Source of the DNA: Salegentibacter holothuriorum
Lineage (GTDB): Bacteria; Bacteroidota; Bacteroidia; Flavobacteriales; Flavobacteriaceae
Reading direction: 5' to 3'
Length of the DNA stretch: 64,000 nucleotides
Assembly: GCF_900168045.1 (NCBI RefSeq)
Contig: NZ_FUYY01000009.1
Location: 1-64,000, forward strand
Below, in pieces: positions 54,249-63,436 of the stretch. The notes under the pieces are model-generated. The model did no database searches. It saw nothing but the letters and a program-made list of their open reading frames with translations, and was not told the DNA's origin. Position 1 is the first letter of the stretch; every line of letters starts with the position of its first letter. The position numbers were made by a program, and so were the translations under genes.

Positions 54249-54641
54249 ATGAAAAAATACAGTATAGAAAAACCTGAAACCGAATGGAAAGATCAGCTTT
54301 CTGAAGAACAATTTCGGGTATTGAGAAAAAAAGGTACTGAAGCACCACACACCGGGAAATACAATATGCATTTTGAAGATGGAGAATATTTTTGTTCGGG
54401 TTGTGGCGAAAAACTTTTTGATAGCGAAGCAAAATTTGACAGCGGCTGTGGCTGGCCCAGCTTTGATAAAGCCATAGAAGGAAAAGTAGAATATGTTCAG
54501 GATAAAACCTTTGGAATGATAAGAACCGAAATTCTTTGTGCAAATTGTGGTGGCCATCTTGGCCACGTTTTTGATGATGGACCTACAGATACCGGCCAAC
54601 GCTATTGCGTAAACTCAGCCAGTATTAATTTTAATAAATAA
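54249..54641 (+). CDS. msrB: Peptide-methionine (R)-S-oxide reductase MsrB, cytosolic form
   Basis: 130 residues, no signal peptide. FCSGCGEKLF, CGWPSFDKAIEG, CANCGGHLGHVF and the catalytic YCVNSASINF motif are intact. It is close to the exported MsrB in sequence and follows it in tandem, so the pair reduces methionine sulphoxide on both sides of the inner membrane. Its ATG at 54249 is followed at once by the MsrB core. Confidence 0.94.
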   Translation: MKKYSIEKPETEWKDQLSEEQFRVLRKKGTEAPHTGKYNMHFEDGEYFCSGCGEKLFDSEAKFDSGCGWPSFDKAIEGKVEYVQDKTFGMIRTEILCANCGGHLGHVFDDGPTDTGQRYCVNSASINFNK

Positions 54642-54660
54642 TAACCTAACACCTATAATT

Positions 54661-55194
54661 ATGAAAAAACTATTTTCAATTTTATTTATGACAACTTTTT
54701 TATTCGCTGCCTGCGAAGGCGATCAAGGACCTCAGGGGCCTGCTGGACCTCCCGGTGAAAACGGCGTTAATATAGTTGGCATCAGTTATGAATATGATGT
54801 AGAGTTTCAATACATTGAAGACGATAACATTTACATTTCCTTATTGGAATTTCCGCCAACGGAAGAACCTTCAGATGCTATATTAGTTTATAGGCTGGAA
54901 ACAATTGAAGATGTAGAAACCTGGAATTTAATTCCAAAAAGCTATTTTTTCGATGAGGGAATTCTACAGATTTCTTCAAATCATACCGATCAGGATGTTG
55001 AATTATTAATTGAAGCTGATTTTGATTTAGAGAATCTAGACTCTTCCTTCACTTCAAATCAATATTATAGAGTTGTAGTTGTTCCGTCAGATTTCGAGCA
55101 AAGTACAGGAATTGATACTTCAAATATGAATGCAGTTATGAACGCACTTAATATAAAAGAAAGTGATGTAAAAAAAGTTGAAGCGATTAAATAA
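54661..55194 (+). CDS. Lipoprotein with short collagen-like segment
   Basis: 177 residues. The lipobox FAAC (C19) is followed by four Gly-x-y triplets (GPQGPAGPPGENG), then a beta-rich domain (VEFQYIEDDNIYISLLEF, YFFDEGILQISS). Collagen-like triplets are common near the membrane anchor of surface lipoproteins in Bacteroidetes. Its function is unknown. It follows the msrB pair by 20 bp and may be cotranscribed; a strong terminator follows at 55221. Confidence 0.82.
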   Translation: MKKLFSILFMTTFLFAACEGDQGPQGPAGPPGENGVNIVGISYEYDVEFQYIEDDNIYISLLEFPPTEEPSDAILVYRLETIEDVETWNLIPKSYFFDEGILQISSNHTDQDVELLIEADFDLENLDSSFTSNQYYRVVVVPSDFEQSTGIDTSNMNAVMNALNIKESDVKKVEAIK

Positions 55195-55220
55195 TCCTTC
55201 ATTTATATTAAGTTTTAATT

Positions 55221-55259
55221 AGACCTCACAGGTTTCAAAAACCTGTGAGGTCTTTTTTT
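55221..55259 (+). terminator. Strong terminator after the collagen-like lipoprotein gene
   Basis: AGACCTCACAGGTTT (55221-55235) pairs perfectly with AAACCTGTGAGGTCT (55239-55253), followed by TTTTTTT. Confidence 0.93.
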
Positions 55260-55377
55260 GCATTCATAAAATACAGCACAATGTAAATTGATTTCAAAAT
55301 TTTTACTTTTAATATAGCTGTTATACTCCTAACGAAAACTTTTCAGTTTAAGCGATTATTCCTTAAATTCGCAACTT

Positions 55378-55397
55378 CACTCGCTAAGCGAGATTTG
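55378..55397. repeat. Class C-related element, reverse orientation
   Basis: CACTCGCTAAGCGAGATTTG is the reverse complement of the AAATCTCG..TAGCGAG part of the element at 39272. It is near the lpd start (55428). Confidence 0.45.
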
Positions 55398-55427
55398 ATT
55401 TATTAAGCCTAATAAAAATTTCCGAAT

Positions 55428-56819
55428 ATGAGTAAATACGATATCATTGTTTTAGGTAGTGGCCCTGGAGGTTACGTAACCGCAATTAGAGCTTCACAAT
55501 TAGGATTTAAAACCGCTATTGTGGAAAAAGAAAGCCTTGGGGGTGTTTGTTTAAACTGGGGATGTATCCCAACCAAAGCACTTTTAAAAAGTGCAGAGGT
55601 TTTTGATTACCTAAAACATGCCGAAGATTACGGATTGAGCCTTGAAAAAGCCGATAAAGATTTTTCAAAAGTTATTAAGCGTAGTCGCGATGTGGCTGGC
55701 GGAATGAGCAAAGGTGTTCAATTCTTAATGAAGAAAAATAAGATTGATGTCATTGAAGGCTTCGGAAAATTAAAGTCTGGCAAGAAAATCGCTGTGACCG
55801 ATAAAAATGATAAAACCAAAGAATACCAGGCCGACAATATTATTGTGGCTACCGGTGCTCGTTCTCGTGAATTACCAAACCTTAAGCAAGATGGTAAAAA
55901 AGTAATTGGTTACCGTGAGGCAATGACGCTAGAAAAACAACCAAAATCTATGATCGTGGTTGGTTCTGGTGCTATTGGGGTTGAGTTTGCCCATTTCTAT
56001 AATGCCATGGGAACAGACGTTACTGTAGTAGAATTTTTACCAAATGTAGTGCCTTTGGAAGATGAAGAAATCTCCAAGCAATTTGAGCGCAGCATTAAAA
56101 AAGCCGGAATTAAGGTAATGACCAATTCATCGGTAGAAAGTGTAGATACTTCAGGAAAAACTGTAAAAGCTAAAGTGAAGACCAAAAAAGGCGAAGAAAC
56201 CCTTGAAGCAGATGTAGTACTTTCTGCAGTTGGAATTAAAACCAATATTGAAAATATAGGCCTTGAAGACCTAAAAATCAAGACCGATAAAGATAAAATT
56301 GTTGTAGACGATTTCTATAAAACCAATGTAGACGGAATTTACGCGATTGGTGATGTTGTTCACGGACCTGCCCTTGCTCACGTTGCTTCTGCTGAAGGAA
56401 TTCTTTGTGTTGAAAAAATAAAAGGAATGGATGTAGAGCCACTTGATTACGGAAACATCCCTGGTTGTACTTATGCTACGCCTGAAATTGCATCTGTTGG
56501 AATGACTGAAAAGCAAGCCAAAGAAGCAGGATACGAGCTTAAAGTGGGTAAATTCCCATTCTCTGCTTCAGGAAAAGCAAAAGCGGCAGGAAAGTCTGAC
56601 GGATTTGTAAAAGTGATTTTCGACGCGAAATACGGTGAATGGCTAGGTTGCCACATGATTGGTGCCGGCGTTACCGATATGATTGCTGAGGCTGTTCTTG
56701 GACGTAAATTAGAAACTACAGGTCACGAAGTTCTTAAAACGGTTCACCCTCACCCAACAATGAGTGAAGCGGTAATGGAAGCTGTTGCTGCTGCTTATGA
56801 TGAAGTAATTCATATTTAA
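55428..56819 (+). CDS. lpd: Dihydrolipoyl dehydrogenase (E3)
   Basis: 463 residues. FAD-binding GSGPGGYVTAIRASQLG, redox pair C41/C46 in GGVCLNWGCIPTK, NAD-binding GSGAIGVEFAHFY, and the interface His-Glu in HPHPTMSEAVMEA. This is the E3 of 2-oxoacid dehydrogenase complexes or the glycine cleavage system. It is monocistronic with its own terminator, so the specific complex cannot be named. Confidence 0.97.
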   Translation: MSKYDIIVLGSGPGGYVTAIRASQLGFKTAIVEKESLGGVCLNWGCIPTKALLKSAEVFDYLKHAEDYGLSLEKADKDFSKVIKRSRDVAGGMSKGVQFLMKKNKIDVIEGFGKLKSGKKIAVTDKNDKTKEYQADNIIVATGARSRELPNLKQDGKKVIGYREAMTLEKQPKSMIVVGSGAIGVEFAHFYNAMGTDVTVVEFLPNVVPLEDEEISKQFERSIKKAGIKVMTNSSVESVDTSGKTVKAKVKTKKGEETLEADVVLSAVGIKTNIENIGLEDLKIKTDKDKIVVDDFYKTNVDGIYAIGDVVHGPALAHVASAEGILCVEKIKGMDVEPLDYGNIPGCTYATPEIASVGMTEKQAKEAGYELKVGKFPFSASGKAKAAGKSDGFVKVIFDAKYGEWLGCHMIGAGVTDMIAEAVLGRKLETTGHEVLKTVHPHPTMSEAVMEAVAAAYDEVIHI

Positions 56820-56840
56820 GAGCCATATATTTTAAAAATT

Positions 56841-56876
56841 AAAATCCCCGAAGCATCATTGTTTCGGGGATTTTTT
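56841..56876 (+). terminator. lpd terminator
   Basis: AAAATCCCCGAA (56841-56852) pairs with TTCGGGGATTTT (56863-56874), followed by T residues. A class A element follows about 40 bases downstream. Confidence 0.88.
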
Positions 56877-56914
56877 ATTTGTTAATAAACAACCTTCAGT
56901 TAAATTTATTATTT

Positions 56915-56991
56915 CGTCAAGCTGAACTTGTTTCAGCTTCTATCATCTACAAATATCAACACATTAGATCCTGAAATAAATTCAGGATGAC
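56915..56991. repeat. Class A REP-like inverted pair
   Basis: CGTCAAGCTGAACTTGTTTC (56915-56934) and CCTGAAATAAATTCAGGATG (56970-56989) plus AC form an inverted pair of CTGAAnnnnTTCAG palindromes, as at 44407-44485. The spacer between lpd and the convergent Dph6-like gene is largely occupied by it. Confidence 0.65.
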
Positions 56992-57072
56992 ACATAGAGT
57001 CTTTTCTAGAAATAGCAATCTAATTATTACTCTAACTTCTATTCTCGTAATAATCTTCTTTCTAAATAAAAT

Positions 57073-57798
57073 TTATTCCAACAACAAATCACAATACACA
57101 AAATTGGTATCCCAGGATTTTTGATCATCAGAAAAGCAATTGTCTTCTGATTCTTTAGCAGGTTTATAAGACCTCTCTACCATCTCCCCTATTTTAAAAT
57201 TGATAGGCTCCTTAAAAATTGGTCCATCAGAAACGAAGGTGTGAAATTCTCCATTTTCACCACATGGATCTACATCTTTCGGTAAATCATTTAAAAAATT
57301 TTGATCTAGTATTCTTCCACAGAAGGAGCTATCAAGTTTATTAGCATTTACGCAAACCACAATCGCTTTAAATCCCAGATTTATAAATTCTTCTAAGAGA
57401 TTTTTTGTGTTTTCCTTCCAAAGCGGAAAAACTGCTTGTAAGCCAATTTCTTCCAGGTGTTTTTCGCGGTAACGCTTCAAATCTTCCAGGAAAATATCTC
57501 CAAAAACACTATGGGTAAAACCTTCCTTTAAAAGTTTATTAGTTTCCATTTCCATCACCTCGGTGTACTGTGCCATAGAAATTTCACCGTCTAATTTAAT
57601 TTGATGTAGGGGCAAAACAATATTTTCAGCTTGCTTAGTAAGTAAATCGGCTCTAATTCCGTGCATGGAAATTCGATTAAAATCAGTATTTACCGTTGTT
57701 ACCAACTTTTCTACCGAAAACTCATTTTCCTGTTGTAGTTTATATAATGCTAAAGCAGCATCCTTACCACTACTCCAGTTTAGGTAAGCTTTCTTCAT
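57073..57798 (-). CDS. Dph6-like diphthine-ammonia ligase family ATPase
   Basis: 241 residues. The PP-loop motif YLNWSSGKDAALALY begins the protein, then MHGIRADLLTKQAE, HSVFGDIFLEDLKRYREKHL, and FKAIVVCVNANKLDSSF, as in Dph6/MJ0570-type ATP pyrophosphatases. Bacteria lack diphthamide, so the substrate here must differ. Overlaps aroQ by one base (TAATG). Confidence 0.87.
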   Translation of the reverse strand: MKKAYLNWSSGKDAALALYKLQQENEFSVEKLVTTVNTDFNRISMHGIRADLLTKQAENIVLPLHQIKLDGEISMAQYTEVMEMETNKLLKEGFTHSVFGDIFLEDLKRYREKHLEEIGLQAVFPLWKENTKNLLEEFINLGFKAIVVCVNANKLDSSFCGRILDQNFLNDLPKDVDPCGENGEFHTFVSDGPIFKEPINFKIGEMVERSYKPAKESEDNCFSDDQKSWDTNFVYCDLLLE

Positions 57799-58220
57799 TA
57801 TTTTTCGTTTAAAAAACTCTGAATTGCCAGATTATAGCCTAGCAGTCCAAAACCAAGAATTACACCTTTAGCATTAGGTGCTATATAAGATTTATGCCTA
57901 AACTCTTCCCGGGAATGGGTATTGGAAATATGTACTTCTACCACCGGTGTTTTTATACCCTTTACCGCGTCTGCAATACCTACTGAGGTATGTGTATATG
58001 CTGCAGCGTTTAAAACAATCCCATCAAAATCTTTATCTGCTTTGTGGAGTTCATCAATGAGTTCGCCTTCTATATTACTTTGAAAATAAGAAAGTTCTGT
58101 ATTTGTAAATTTAAACTGAAGTTCAGAAAAATAAGCTTCAAAACTTTTATTCCCGTAGGTATCGGGCTCACGGGTTCCTAATAAATTAAGATTAGGACCG
58201 TTGATAATCATTATCTTCAT
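57798..58220 (-). CDS. aroQ: 3-dehydroquinate dehydratase type II
   Basis: 140 residues. The signature IINGPNLNLLGTREPDTYG includes the catalytic Tyr, and VEVHISNTHSREEFRHKS contains the catalytic His region. It dehydrates 3-dehydroquinate in the shikimate pathway. Cotranscribed with the downstream Dph6-like gene (one-base overlap). Confidence 0.95.
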   Translation of the reverse strand: MKIMIINGPNLNLLGTREPDTYGNKSFEAYFSELQFKFTNTELSYFQSNIEGELIDELHKADKDFDGIVLNAAAYTHTSVGIADAVKGIKTPVVEVHISNTHSREEFRHKSYIAPNAKGVILGFGLLGYNLAIQSFLNEK

Positions 58221-58282
58221 TTTTTGCCGATTAGCTGGTTATACTCGTAAAGGTAAAAATAAGATAGGGTTAAAACATAATA

Positions 58283-58337
58283 AACCCTTCAGAAAAAGAA
58301 ACATTCCTTTTTGGAAGCTCAAATTCTCTGAAGGGTT
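58283..58337 (-). terminator. Terminator of the outer-membrane protein gene at 58359
   Basis: AACCCTTCAGA (58283-58293) pairs with TCTGAAGGGTT (58327-58337) across a 33-base loop. On the minus strand it follows the barrel gene and ends with TTTATT. Confidence 0.65.
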
Positions 58338-58358
58338 ATTTTGGTTGGTTAATTGCTT

Positions 58359-58853
58359 TTATAATCCAAATTCAACTCCCAAATTTATGGCATCAAAACT
58401 ACCACCATCTACGCTAATTCCAGTATAAGAAACCATAAGACCAATTTTACCGAAATTATAGCCAATTTGGGGTTTATAGTAAAAACCTCCGTCATTCCCA
58501 TCATTTAAGCCAACAGCATAACCAAGATCTGCACCAAAGAAGAAACCTCTTGCTAAGGAAACCCGCCCGGTAGCTGCTATAGGAAGAAATGCTGGATCGT
58601 CAATCTCAAAATCACCAAGCTCAGTATCTAAATCTTCTATAAAAAAGCGGGTATAGCCAACTTTAGGACCTAAATAGAGCATATCAGCAACGCTCACCAT
58701 ATAGGCTAAATCTGCACCGATCTGGAAATTGCTAGCTTCCTCAATATCTCCCACGGGTAAACCAATGTTGGCGCCAACTCGCAATCCACTTTGAGCTTGC
58801 ATAGCAGCGGTTCCAATTAATGTAAAACAAAAAATAAGTACTAATCGTTTCAT
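58359..58853 (-). CDS. Outer-membrane beta-barrel protein
   Basis: 164 residues with a signal peptide (MKRLVLIFCFTLIGTAAMQAQ). About eight amphipathic strands follow, with aromatic turns such as YLGPKVGYTRFFIEDL and FFFGADLGYAVGLNDG, ending VNL-type strand GVEFGL. This matches the small porin/OmpX-like barrels of Bacteroidetes. The gene at 59001 is similar in type but not clearly a duplicate. Confidence 0.87.
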   Translation of the reverse strand: MKRLVLIFCFTLIGTAAMQAQSGLRVGANIGLPVGDIEEASNFQIGADLAYMVSVADMLYLGPKVGYTRFFIEDLDTELGDFEIDDPAFLPIAATGRVSLARGFFFGADLGYAVGLNDGNDGGFYYKPQIGYNFGKIGLMVSYTGISVDGGSFDAINLGVEFGL

Positions 58854-58945
58854 AATTATACATTTTTGGTTACTTACCTAAAGATATCACAAATAGCAAT
58901 TAAGCCCCATTATATTAAAGAATTACAGGATTTCAGGTACAAAAA

Positions 58946-58980
58946 AAAGCGGAGAGCCCAAGGCCTCCGCTTTCTATTTT
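58946..58980 (-). terminator. Terminator of the barrel gene at 59001
   Basis: AAAGCGGAG (58946-58954) pairs with CTCCGCTTT (58965-58973) over a 10-base loop. On the minus strand a T run follows. Confidence 0.82.
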
Positions 58981-59000
58981 TATAGGTGCTTTTAAGAGAT

Positions 59001-59606
59001 TTAGAACATTAGTCCAATCCCTGCTTGAATACCATTATTCTTTATAGCATCATCATCCCAATTGTCGCTATCAAACACATCGGTAAAGCCTTGTGTATAT
59101 CTTGCAGAGACAAAAAAGCCATTATTAAATTTATATGAAGCACCAATAGCACCTCCAAACTCAAAAGTACTTCCGGCTTCAGTATCAAATTCAGTATCAC
59201 CAAAACTGCTATCAAAATCATATTCTTCCTCTACTAGGAAATTAAAAGAAGGACCTGCTTCAATAGATAGTCCATCAATCAAATAGATTTTAGCCAAAAC
59301 AGGTACTTGAATGTAATCTAATTGATATTCCCCGCTCATTGTTTGACCGGCAAAAGATCTATCGGCTTCAAGTCCTTGCGTAGCATAAAGCACCTCGGGC
59401 TGAACGGAAAACCGTTCGCTTAAAGGAATTTCAGAAAGTAAACCCAGGTGAAATCCTGTTCTACTCTTTTCATCCTCAAATCCATCTGAAGTCATATTAG
59501 TGAAATTTACACCACCTTTTGCTCCAAAATAAACAAATTCTTGCGCACTTGCTGCAGATGTAAAACCTAATACGGCAATTACTGCAATTAAAATCGACTT
59601 TTTCAT
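59001..59606 (-). CDS. PorT-family outer-membrane beta-barrel protein
   Basis: 201 residues with a signal peptide (MKKSILIAVIAVLGFTSAASAQ). It contains the PorT-family pattern FGAKGGVNFTNMTSDG, QPEVLYATQGLE, YIQVPVLAKIYL, and a terminal barrel strand GIQAGIGLMF. The acidic loop DFDSSFGDTEFDTE is unusual. It is an outer-membrane protein of unknown role, not the T9SS PorT itself. Confidence 0.88.
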   Translation of the reverse strand: MKKSILIAVIAVLGFTSAASAQEFVYFGAKGGVNFTNMTSDGFEDEKSRTGFHLGLLSEIPLSERFSVQPEVLYATQGLEADRSFAGQTMSGEYQLDYIQVPVLAKIYLIDGLSIEAGPSFNFLVEEEYDFDSSFGDTEFDTEAGSTFEFGGAIGASYKFNNGFFVSARYTQGFTDVFDSDNWDDDAIKNNGIQAGIGLMF

Positions 59607-59635
59607 TACTTTTATTTTTGTTAGTGTTACAGGGG

Positions 59636-59643
59636 CAAATGTA
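59636..59643 (-). promoter_or_regulatory. Candidate -7 box for the gene at 59001
   Basis: The minus strand reads TACATTTG, matching TAnnTTTG, 29 bases upstream of the ATG. No TTG lies at standard spacing. Confidence 0.4.
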
Positions 59644-59722
59644 GGAACAGGCTTCTTAAAAAAATGTTACGCAAACCTAAAGTATTACTAAGATTCAGGC
59701 TAATTGTTTATATCTTTAACGT

Positions 59723-60619
59723 ATGAAATGGGCTTCAGCACTACAGGATTATTGTAACTATTTACGTATAGAACGCGGACTTTCAGATAATTCAATTACC
59801 AATTACCGGTTGGATGTTGTGAAACTTATCAACTTTTTAGACGTTAAAAAACATAAGGTTTCTCCTACCCAAATTTCCGAAGAAATTGTTCAGCAATTTA
59901 TTTATGAGATCGCTAAAGAAGTCAATGCACGTTCACAATCCCGAATAATATCTGGCTTACGCGGATTTTTTAATTACCTGATCTTTGAAGATTACCGAAA
60001 AGACAATCCTCTGGATTTAATAGAATCTCCTAAAATAGGCCGAAAACTCCCAGATACCATTTCTACTGAAGAAATAGACCTACTTATTGAAAATGTAGAT
60101 CTAAGCAAAGCTGAAGGGGAACGAAACCGTGCTATTTTAGAAACTTTGTATGGTTGCGGCTTGCGGGTTAGTGAATTAACCGATTTAAAGATCTCTGACC
60201 TCTATTTTGAAGAAGGCTTCATTAAAATTACCGGAAAAGGCAACAAACAACGCCTGGTACCAACTTCAGACTACACTAAAAAGTTTATTAATATCTATAA
60301 AGACGAAGTTAGAATTCACCAGAAAATAAACAGAAATGATTCAGATATTTTGTTTCTAAACCGGCGAGGAGGTAAACTCACCCGCGCAATGATTTTTACC
60401 ATAATAAAACAGTTAGCCAAAAAAGCCGGAATTCAGAAGAAGATAAGTCCGCATACTTTTCGACATTCCTTTGCCACTCACCTACTAGAAAACGGTGCCG
60501 ATTTGAGAGCCATTCAACAAATGCTGGGTCATGAAAGCATTACTACTACCGAGGTCTATATGCATGTAGATCGCAAACATCTTCGGGAAGTGGTAGAACA
60601 GTTTCATCCGCGACGCTAA
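59723..60619 (+). CDS. xerD: Site-specific tyrosine recombinase XerD
   Basis: 298 residues. N-terminal SAM-like domain (DYCNYLRIERGLSDNSITNY) and catalytic domain with R148 (GLRVSEL), K172 (GKGNKQR), H244 and R247 (HTFRHSF), H270 (LGHESI) and Y279 (TEVYMHV), the same numbering as E. coli XerD. It resolves chromosome dimers at dif with XerC. It is not next to mobile genes, so it is a housekeeping recombinase. Confidence 0.95.
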   Translation: MKWASALQDYCNYLRIERGLSDNSITNYRLDVVKLINFLDVKKHKVSPTQISEEIVQQFIYEIAKEVNARSQSRIISGLRGFFNYLIFEDYRKDNPLDLIESPKIGRKLPDTISTEEIDLLIENVDLSKAEGERNRAILETLYGCGLRVSELTDLKISDLYFEEGFIKITGKGNKQRLVPTSDYTKKFINIYKDEVRIHQKINRNDSDILFLNRRGGKLTRAMIFTIIKQLAKKAGIQKKISPHTFRHSFATHLLENGADLRAIQQMLGHESITTTEVYMHVDRKHLREVVEQFHPRR

Positions 60620-60741
60620 AATGCTATTAAAGTTGGGTTAAAGCTTATTGAAAACTTCAAATAACCTTTATTTATTAGTAATTTCAAGCAAAACATTTTC
60701 AAAAATTACTATGGAAACTGTTTCCTATAAAATCATAAAAA

Positions 60742-61704
60742 ATGAAAATACTAAAATTCAAAAATGGCGATGAAATGCCAGCCATAGGTTTAGGAACCTG
60801 GAAATCTGGAAAAGAAGAAGTAAAAGAAGCTGTGAAGATTGCTTTAAACAATGGTTACAGGCATATAGATTGTGCTGCAACCTATGGTAATGAAGATGCT
60901 ATTGGTGAAGCTTTTTCTGAAGTTTTTAATGAAGGAAAAATTAAACGTGAGGAAGTTTGGATCACTTCAAAATTATGGAACAATGCACATAAAAAAGAAG
61001 ATGTAATCCCTGCGCTTAAAAAAACTTTAAAAGATCTACAGTTAGATTATTTAGACCTATACCTTATTCACTGGCCGGTAGCTTTTAAACCCGATGTGAG
61101 TTTTCCTGAAAATGACGAAGACTACTTATCCTTAGAGGAAGCGCCACTTATTGAAACCTGGAATATGATGCTGGAAGCCAAAAAGCAAGGCCTGGTAAAA
61201 CACGTTGGGGTTTCTAATTTTAGTACGATGAAGTTGGAAGAATTAATAGAAGAAGCCTCCGAAAATCCTGAAATGAACCAGGTAGAACTTCACCCTTATC
61301 TTCAGCAAAATGAATTATTAGAATTTTGTAGTAAGAACAAAATTCACGTTACTGCATTTTCTCCTCTAGGCAGCGGTGACAGACCCGATGGAATGAAAGC
61401 TAAAGATGAGCCTTCACTACTAGAAAACCCGGTTATAAAAAAGATCGCTAAGAAACACGGTGCCAGTGCAGGACAGATTTTAATAAAATGGAGTGAAATG
61501 CGGGGCACTGCAGTGATCCCAAAATCTACTAATGAAAGTCGAATTGCAGAAAATATACAAAGTACCGGGGTAAATTTAGACGAATCTGATCTCAAGGAGA
61601 TAGCTGATTTAGATAAGCATTTTAGATATGTAACAGGAGAATTTTTTGTTACTAAGGGCAATTCCTATGAAAACATCTATGATGAAGACGATTATAAATC
61701 CTAA
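60742..61704 (+). CDS. Aldo/keto reductase
   Basis: 320 residues. The family start MPAIGLGTWKSG, catalytic Asp and Tyr in RHIDCAATYGNE, Lys in WITSKLWN, and His in LYLIHWPV. NADPH-binding motif PKSTNESRIAENIQST. It reduces aldehydes or ketones; substrate unknown. Monocistronic; convergent with rny. Confidence 0.94.
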   Translation: MKILKFKNGDEMPAIGLGTWKSGKEEVKEAVKIALNNGYRHIDCAATYGNEDAIGEAFSEVFNEGKIKREEVWITSKLWNNAHKKEDVIPALKKTLKDLQLDYLDLYLIHWPVAFKPDVSFPENDEDYLSLEEAPLIETWNMMLEAKKQGLVKHVGVSNFSTMKLEELIEEASENPEMNQVELHPYLQQNELLEFCSKNKIHVTAFSPLGSGDRPDGMKAKDEPSLLENPVIKKIAKKHGASAGQILIKWSEMRGTAVIPKSTNESRIAENIQSTGVNLDESDLKEIADLDKHFRYVTGEFFVTKGNSYENIYDEDDYKS

Positions 61705-61773
61705 AAGTAATTTAAGATTTTAGATCATAGTTTTTGAAAAATTAGGTTAAGCATACTTATACAAACCCAATAA

Positions 61774-61813
61774 CTAAAAATGCCTTAGAGGAAAACCTCT
61801 AAGGCATTTTTAG
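61774..61813. terminator. Perfect bidirectional terminator between AKR and rny
   Basis: An 18-bp perfect stem (CTAAAAATGCCTTAGAGG, 61774-61791, with its complement at 61796-61813) and an AAAA loop, with T runs on both strands. Confidence 0.92.
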
Positions 61814-61858
61814 TTTAGTTACTATCTCCTAAGACTTAATAAACAAATAACCTGTTAT

Positions 61859-63421
61859 TTATTTCGCAATATTAACTGCTCTAGTTTCTCTAATTACGGT
61901 TACTTTAACCTGTCCTGGATACGTCATATCTGTTTGGATCTTTTGAGAAATCTCAAAAGAAAGGTTATTGGCTTTTTCGTCGCTCACTTTTTCACTTTCC
62001 ACAATTACACGTAATTCACGACCTGCCTGGATGGCGTAAGCCTTTTTGACACCTCCAAATCCAAAGGCTATCTCTTCTAGATCCTTTAAACGTTGAATAT
62101 AAGAATCTAATACTTGTCTTCTAGCACCTGGTCTTGCTCCACTAATCGCATCACAAACCTGTACAATAGGAGACAATAGGGAGTTCATTTCGATCTCGTC
62201 GTGGTGAGCACCAATTGCGTTACAAACCTCTGGTTTTTCACCATGTTTCTCTGCCCATTGCATTCCAAGGATAGCGTGAGGTACTTCGGTCTCCATCTCA
62301 GGCACTTTACCAATATCGTGTAGTAATCCTGCACGTTTGGCAAGTTTAGGATTAATTCCAAGCTCTGAGGCCATCACACCACAAAGTTTCGCAACTTCCC
62401 TAGAGTGTTGCAGTAAATTTTGACCATAAGAAGAACGATATTTCATTCGGCCAACCAGTTTGATCAATTCAGGGTTTAATCCGTGAATTCCAAGATCTAT
62501 TACTGTACGTTTTCCAATATCTATTATTTCTTCATCAATCTGCTTTCGTGTCTTTTTAACCACTTCTTCAATTCTGGCCGGGTGAATTCTACCATCGGTA
62601 ACCAGTTTATGCAGTGATAAACGTGCAACTTCTCTTCTAACCGAATCAAAGCAGGAAAGAATAATAGCTTCTGGAGTATCATCTACAATTATTTCAACAC
62701 CGGTAGCGGCTTCCAGGGCTCTTATATTTCTACCTTCACGGCCAATAATTCTACCTTTTACATCATCACTTTCTAAATTAAATACCGAAACGCAATTTTC
62801 TACAGCCTCTTCAGTTCCTATTCGTTGAATGGTAGTAATAATAATTTTCTTTGCTTCCTGCTGTGCCGTTAGTTTAGCTTCTTCAACAGTATCCTGAATC
62901 AATGCCATAGCATCTGTTCTAGCGCTGTCTTTTAAAGCTTCAGAAAGTTGTGCTTTAGCCTCATCGGCTGAAAGTCCTGAAATCACTTCTAACTGCTGGA
63001 TCTGGCTATTGTGGAGTTTATCAATCTCCTCCTGTTTCTTTTCAAGATATTCTACACGATGATTGTAATCTGCCAGCTTCTCATCAAACTCTTTATTGAT
63101 TTTTTTGTTTTTGGATAGCTCTCCAGAAACCTGGGATTCTTTATCCCTGATGCGTTTTTCAGCATCATTCATCTTTTTATCACGGGACAAAATAACTTTT
63201 TCATGTTCCGATTTTAATTCGATGAATTTCTCTTTAGCCTGTAGAATTTTATCTTTCTTGATACTTTCTCCTTCAGATTTTGCTTCTTTTAGAATGTTAG
63301 CTGCCGTCTTTTTGGCATTTTTAATTGTTTGCGAAGCTCTCTTTCGCTCTAATTGTTTGGCTATTGCAAAACCTATTGCTACACCAACTAACCCAATAAC
63401 TATATTTAGTAATATCTCCAT
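61859..63421 (-). CDS. rny: Ribonuclease Y
   Basis: 520 residues. An N-terminal membrane anchor ([19 protein letters not shown]) leads to a long coiled coil (about 25-200), a KH domain ([20 protein letters not shown]) and an HD domain ([14 protein letters not shown]). It is an endoribonuclease that starts mRNA decay at the membrane. It lies downstream of zapA and the candidate 6S RNA on the same strand. Confidence 0.95.
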   Translation of the reverse strand: MEILLNIVIGLVGVAIGFAIAKQLERKRASQTIKNAKKTAANILKEAKSEGESIKKDKILQAKEKFIELKSEHEKVILSRDKKMNDAEKRIRDKESQVSGELSKNKKINKEFDEKLADYNHRVEYLEKKQEEIDKLHNSQIQQLEVISGLSADEAKAQLSEALKDSARTDAMALIQDTVEEAKLTAQQEAKKIIITTIQRIGTEEAVENCVSVFNLESDDVKGRIIGREGRNIRALEAATGVEIIVDDTPEAIILSCFDSVRREVARLSLHKLVTDGRIHPARIEEVVKKTRKQIDEEIIDIGKRTVIDLGIHGLNPELIKLVGRMKYRSSYGQNLLQHSREVAKLCGVMASELGINPKLAKRAGLLHDIGKVPEMETEVPHAILGMQWAEKHGEKPEVCNAIGAHHDEIEMNSLLSPIVQVCDAISGARPGARRQVLDSYIQRLKDLEEIAFGFGGVKKAYAIQAGRELRVIVESEKVSDEKANNLSFEISQKIQTDMTYPGQVKVTVIRETRAVNIAK

Positions 63422-63436
63422 ATTTAAAATTTAAGT

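Noticed and set aside
54124-54599. Two long minus-strand ORFs opposite the msrB genes
   Set aside because: They are read opposite the second msrB, whose catalytic motifs are complete; the opposing frames have low-complexity Phe/Ser/Leu composition.
59723-60619. XerD gene as evidence of a mobile element
   Set aside because: Catalytic numbering is that of housekeeping XerD, and no flanking repeats, phage genes or tRNA integration site are visible.
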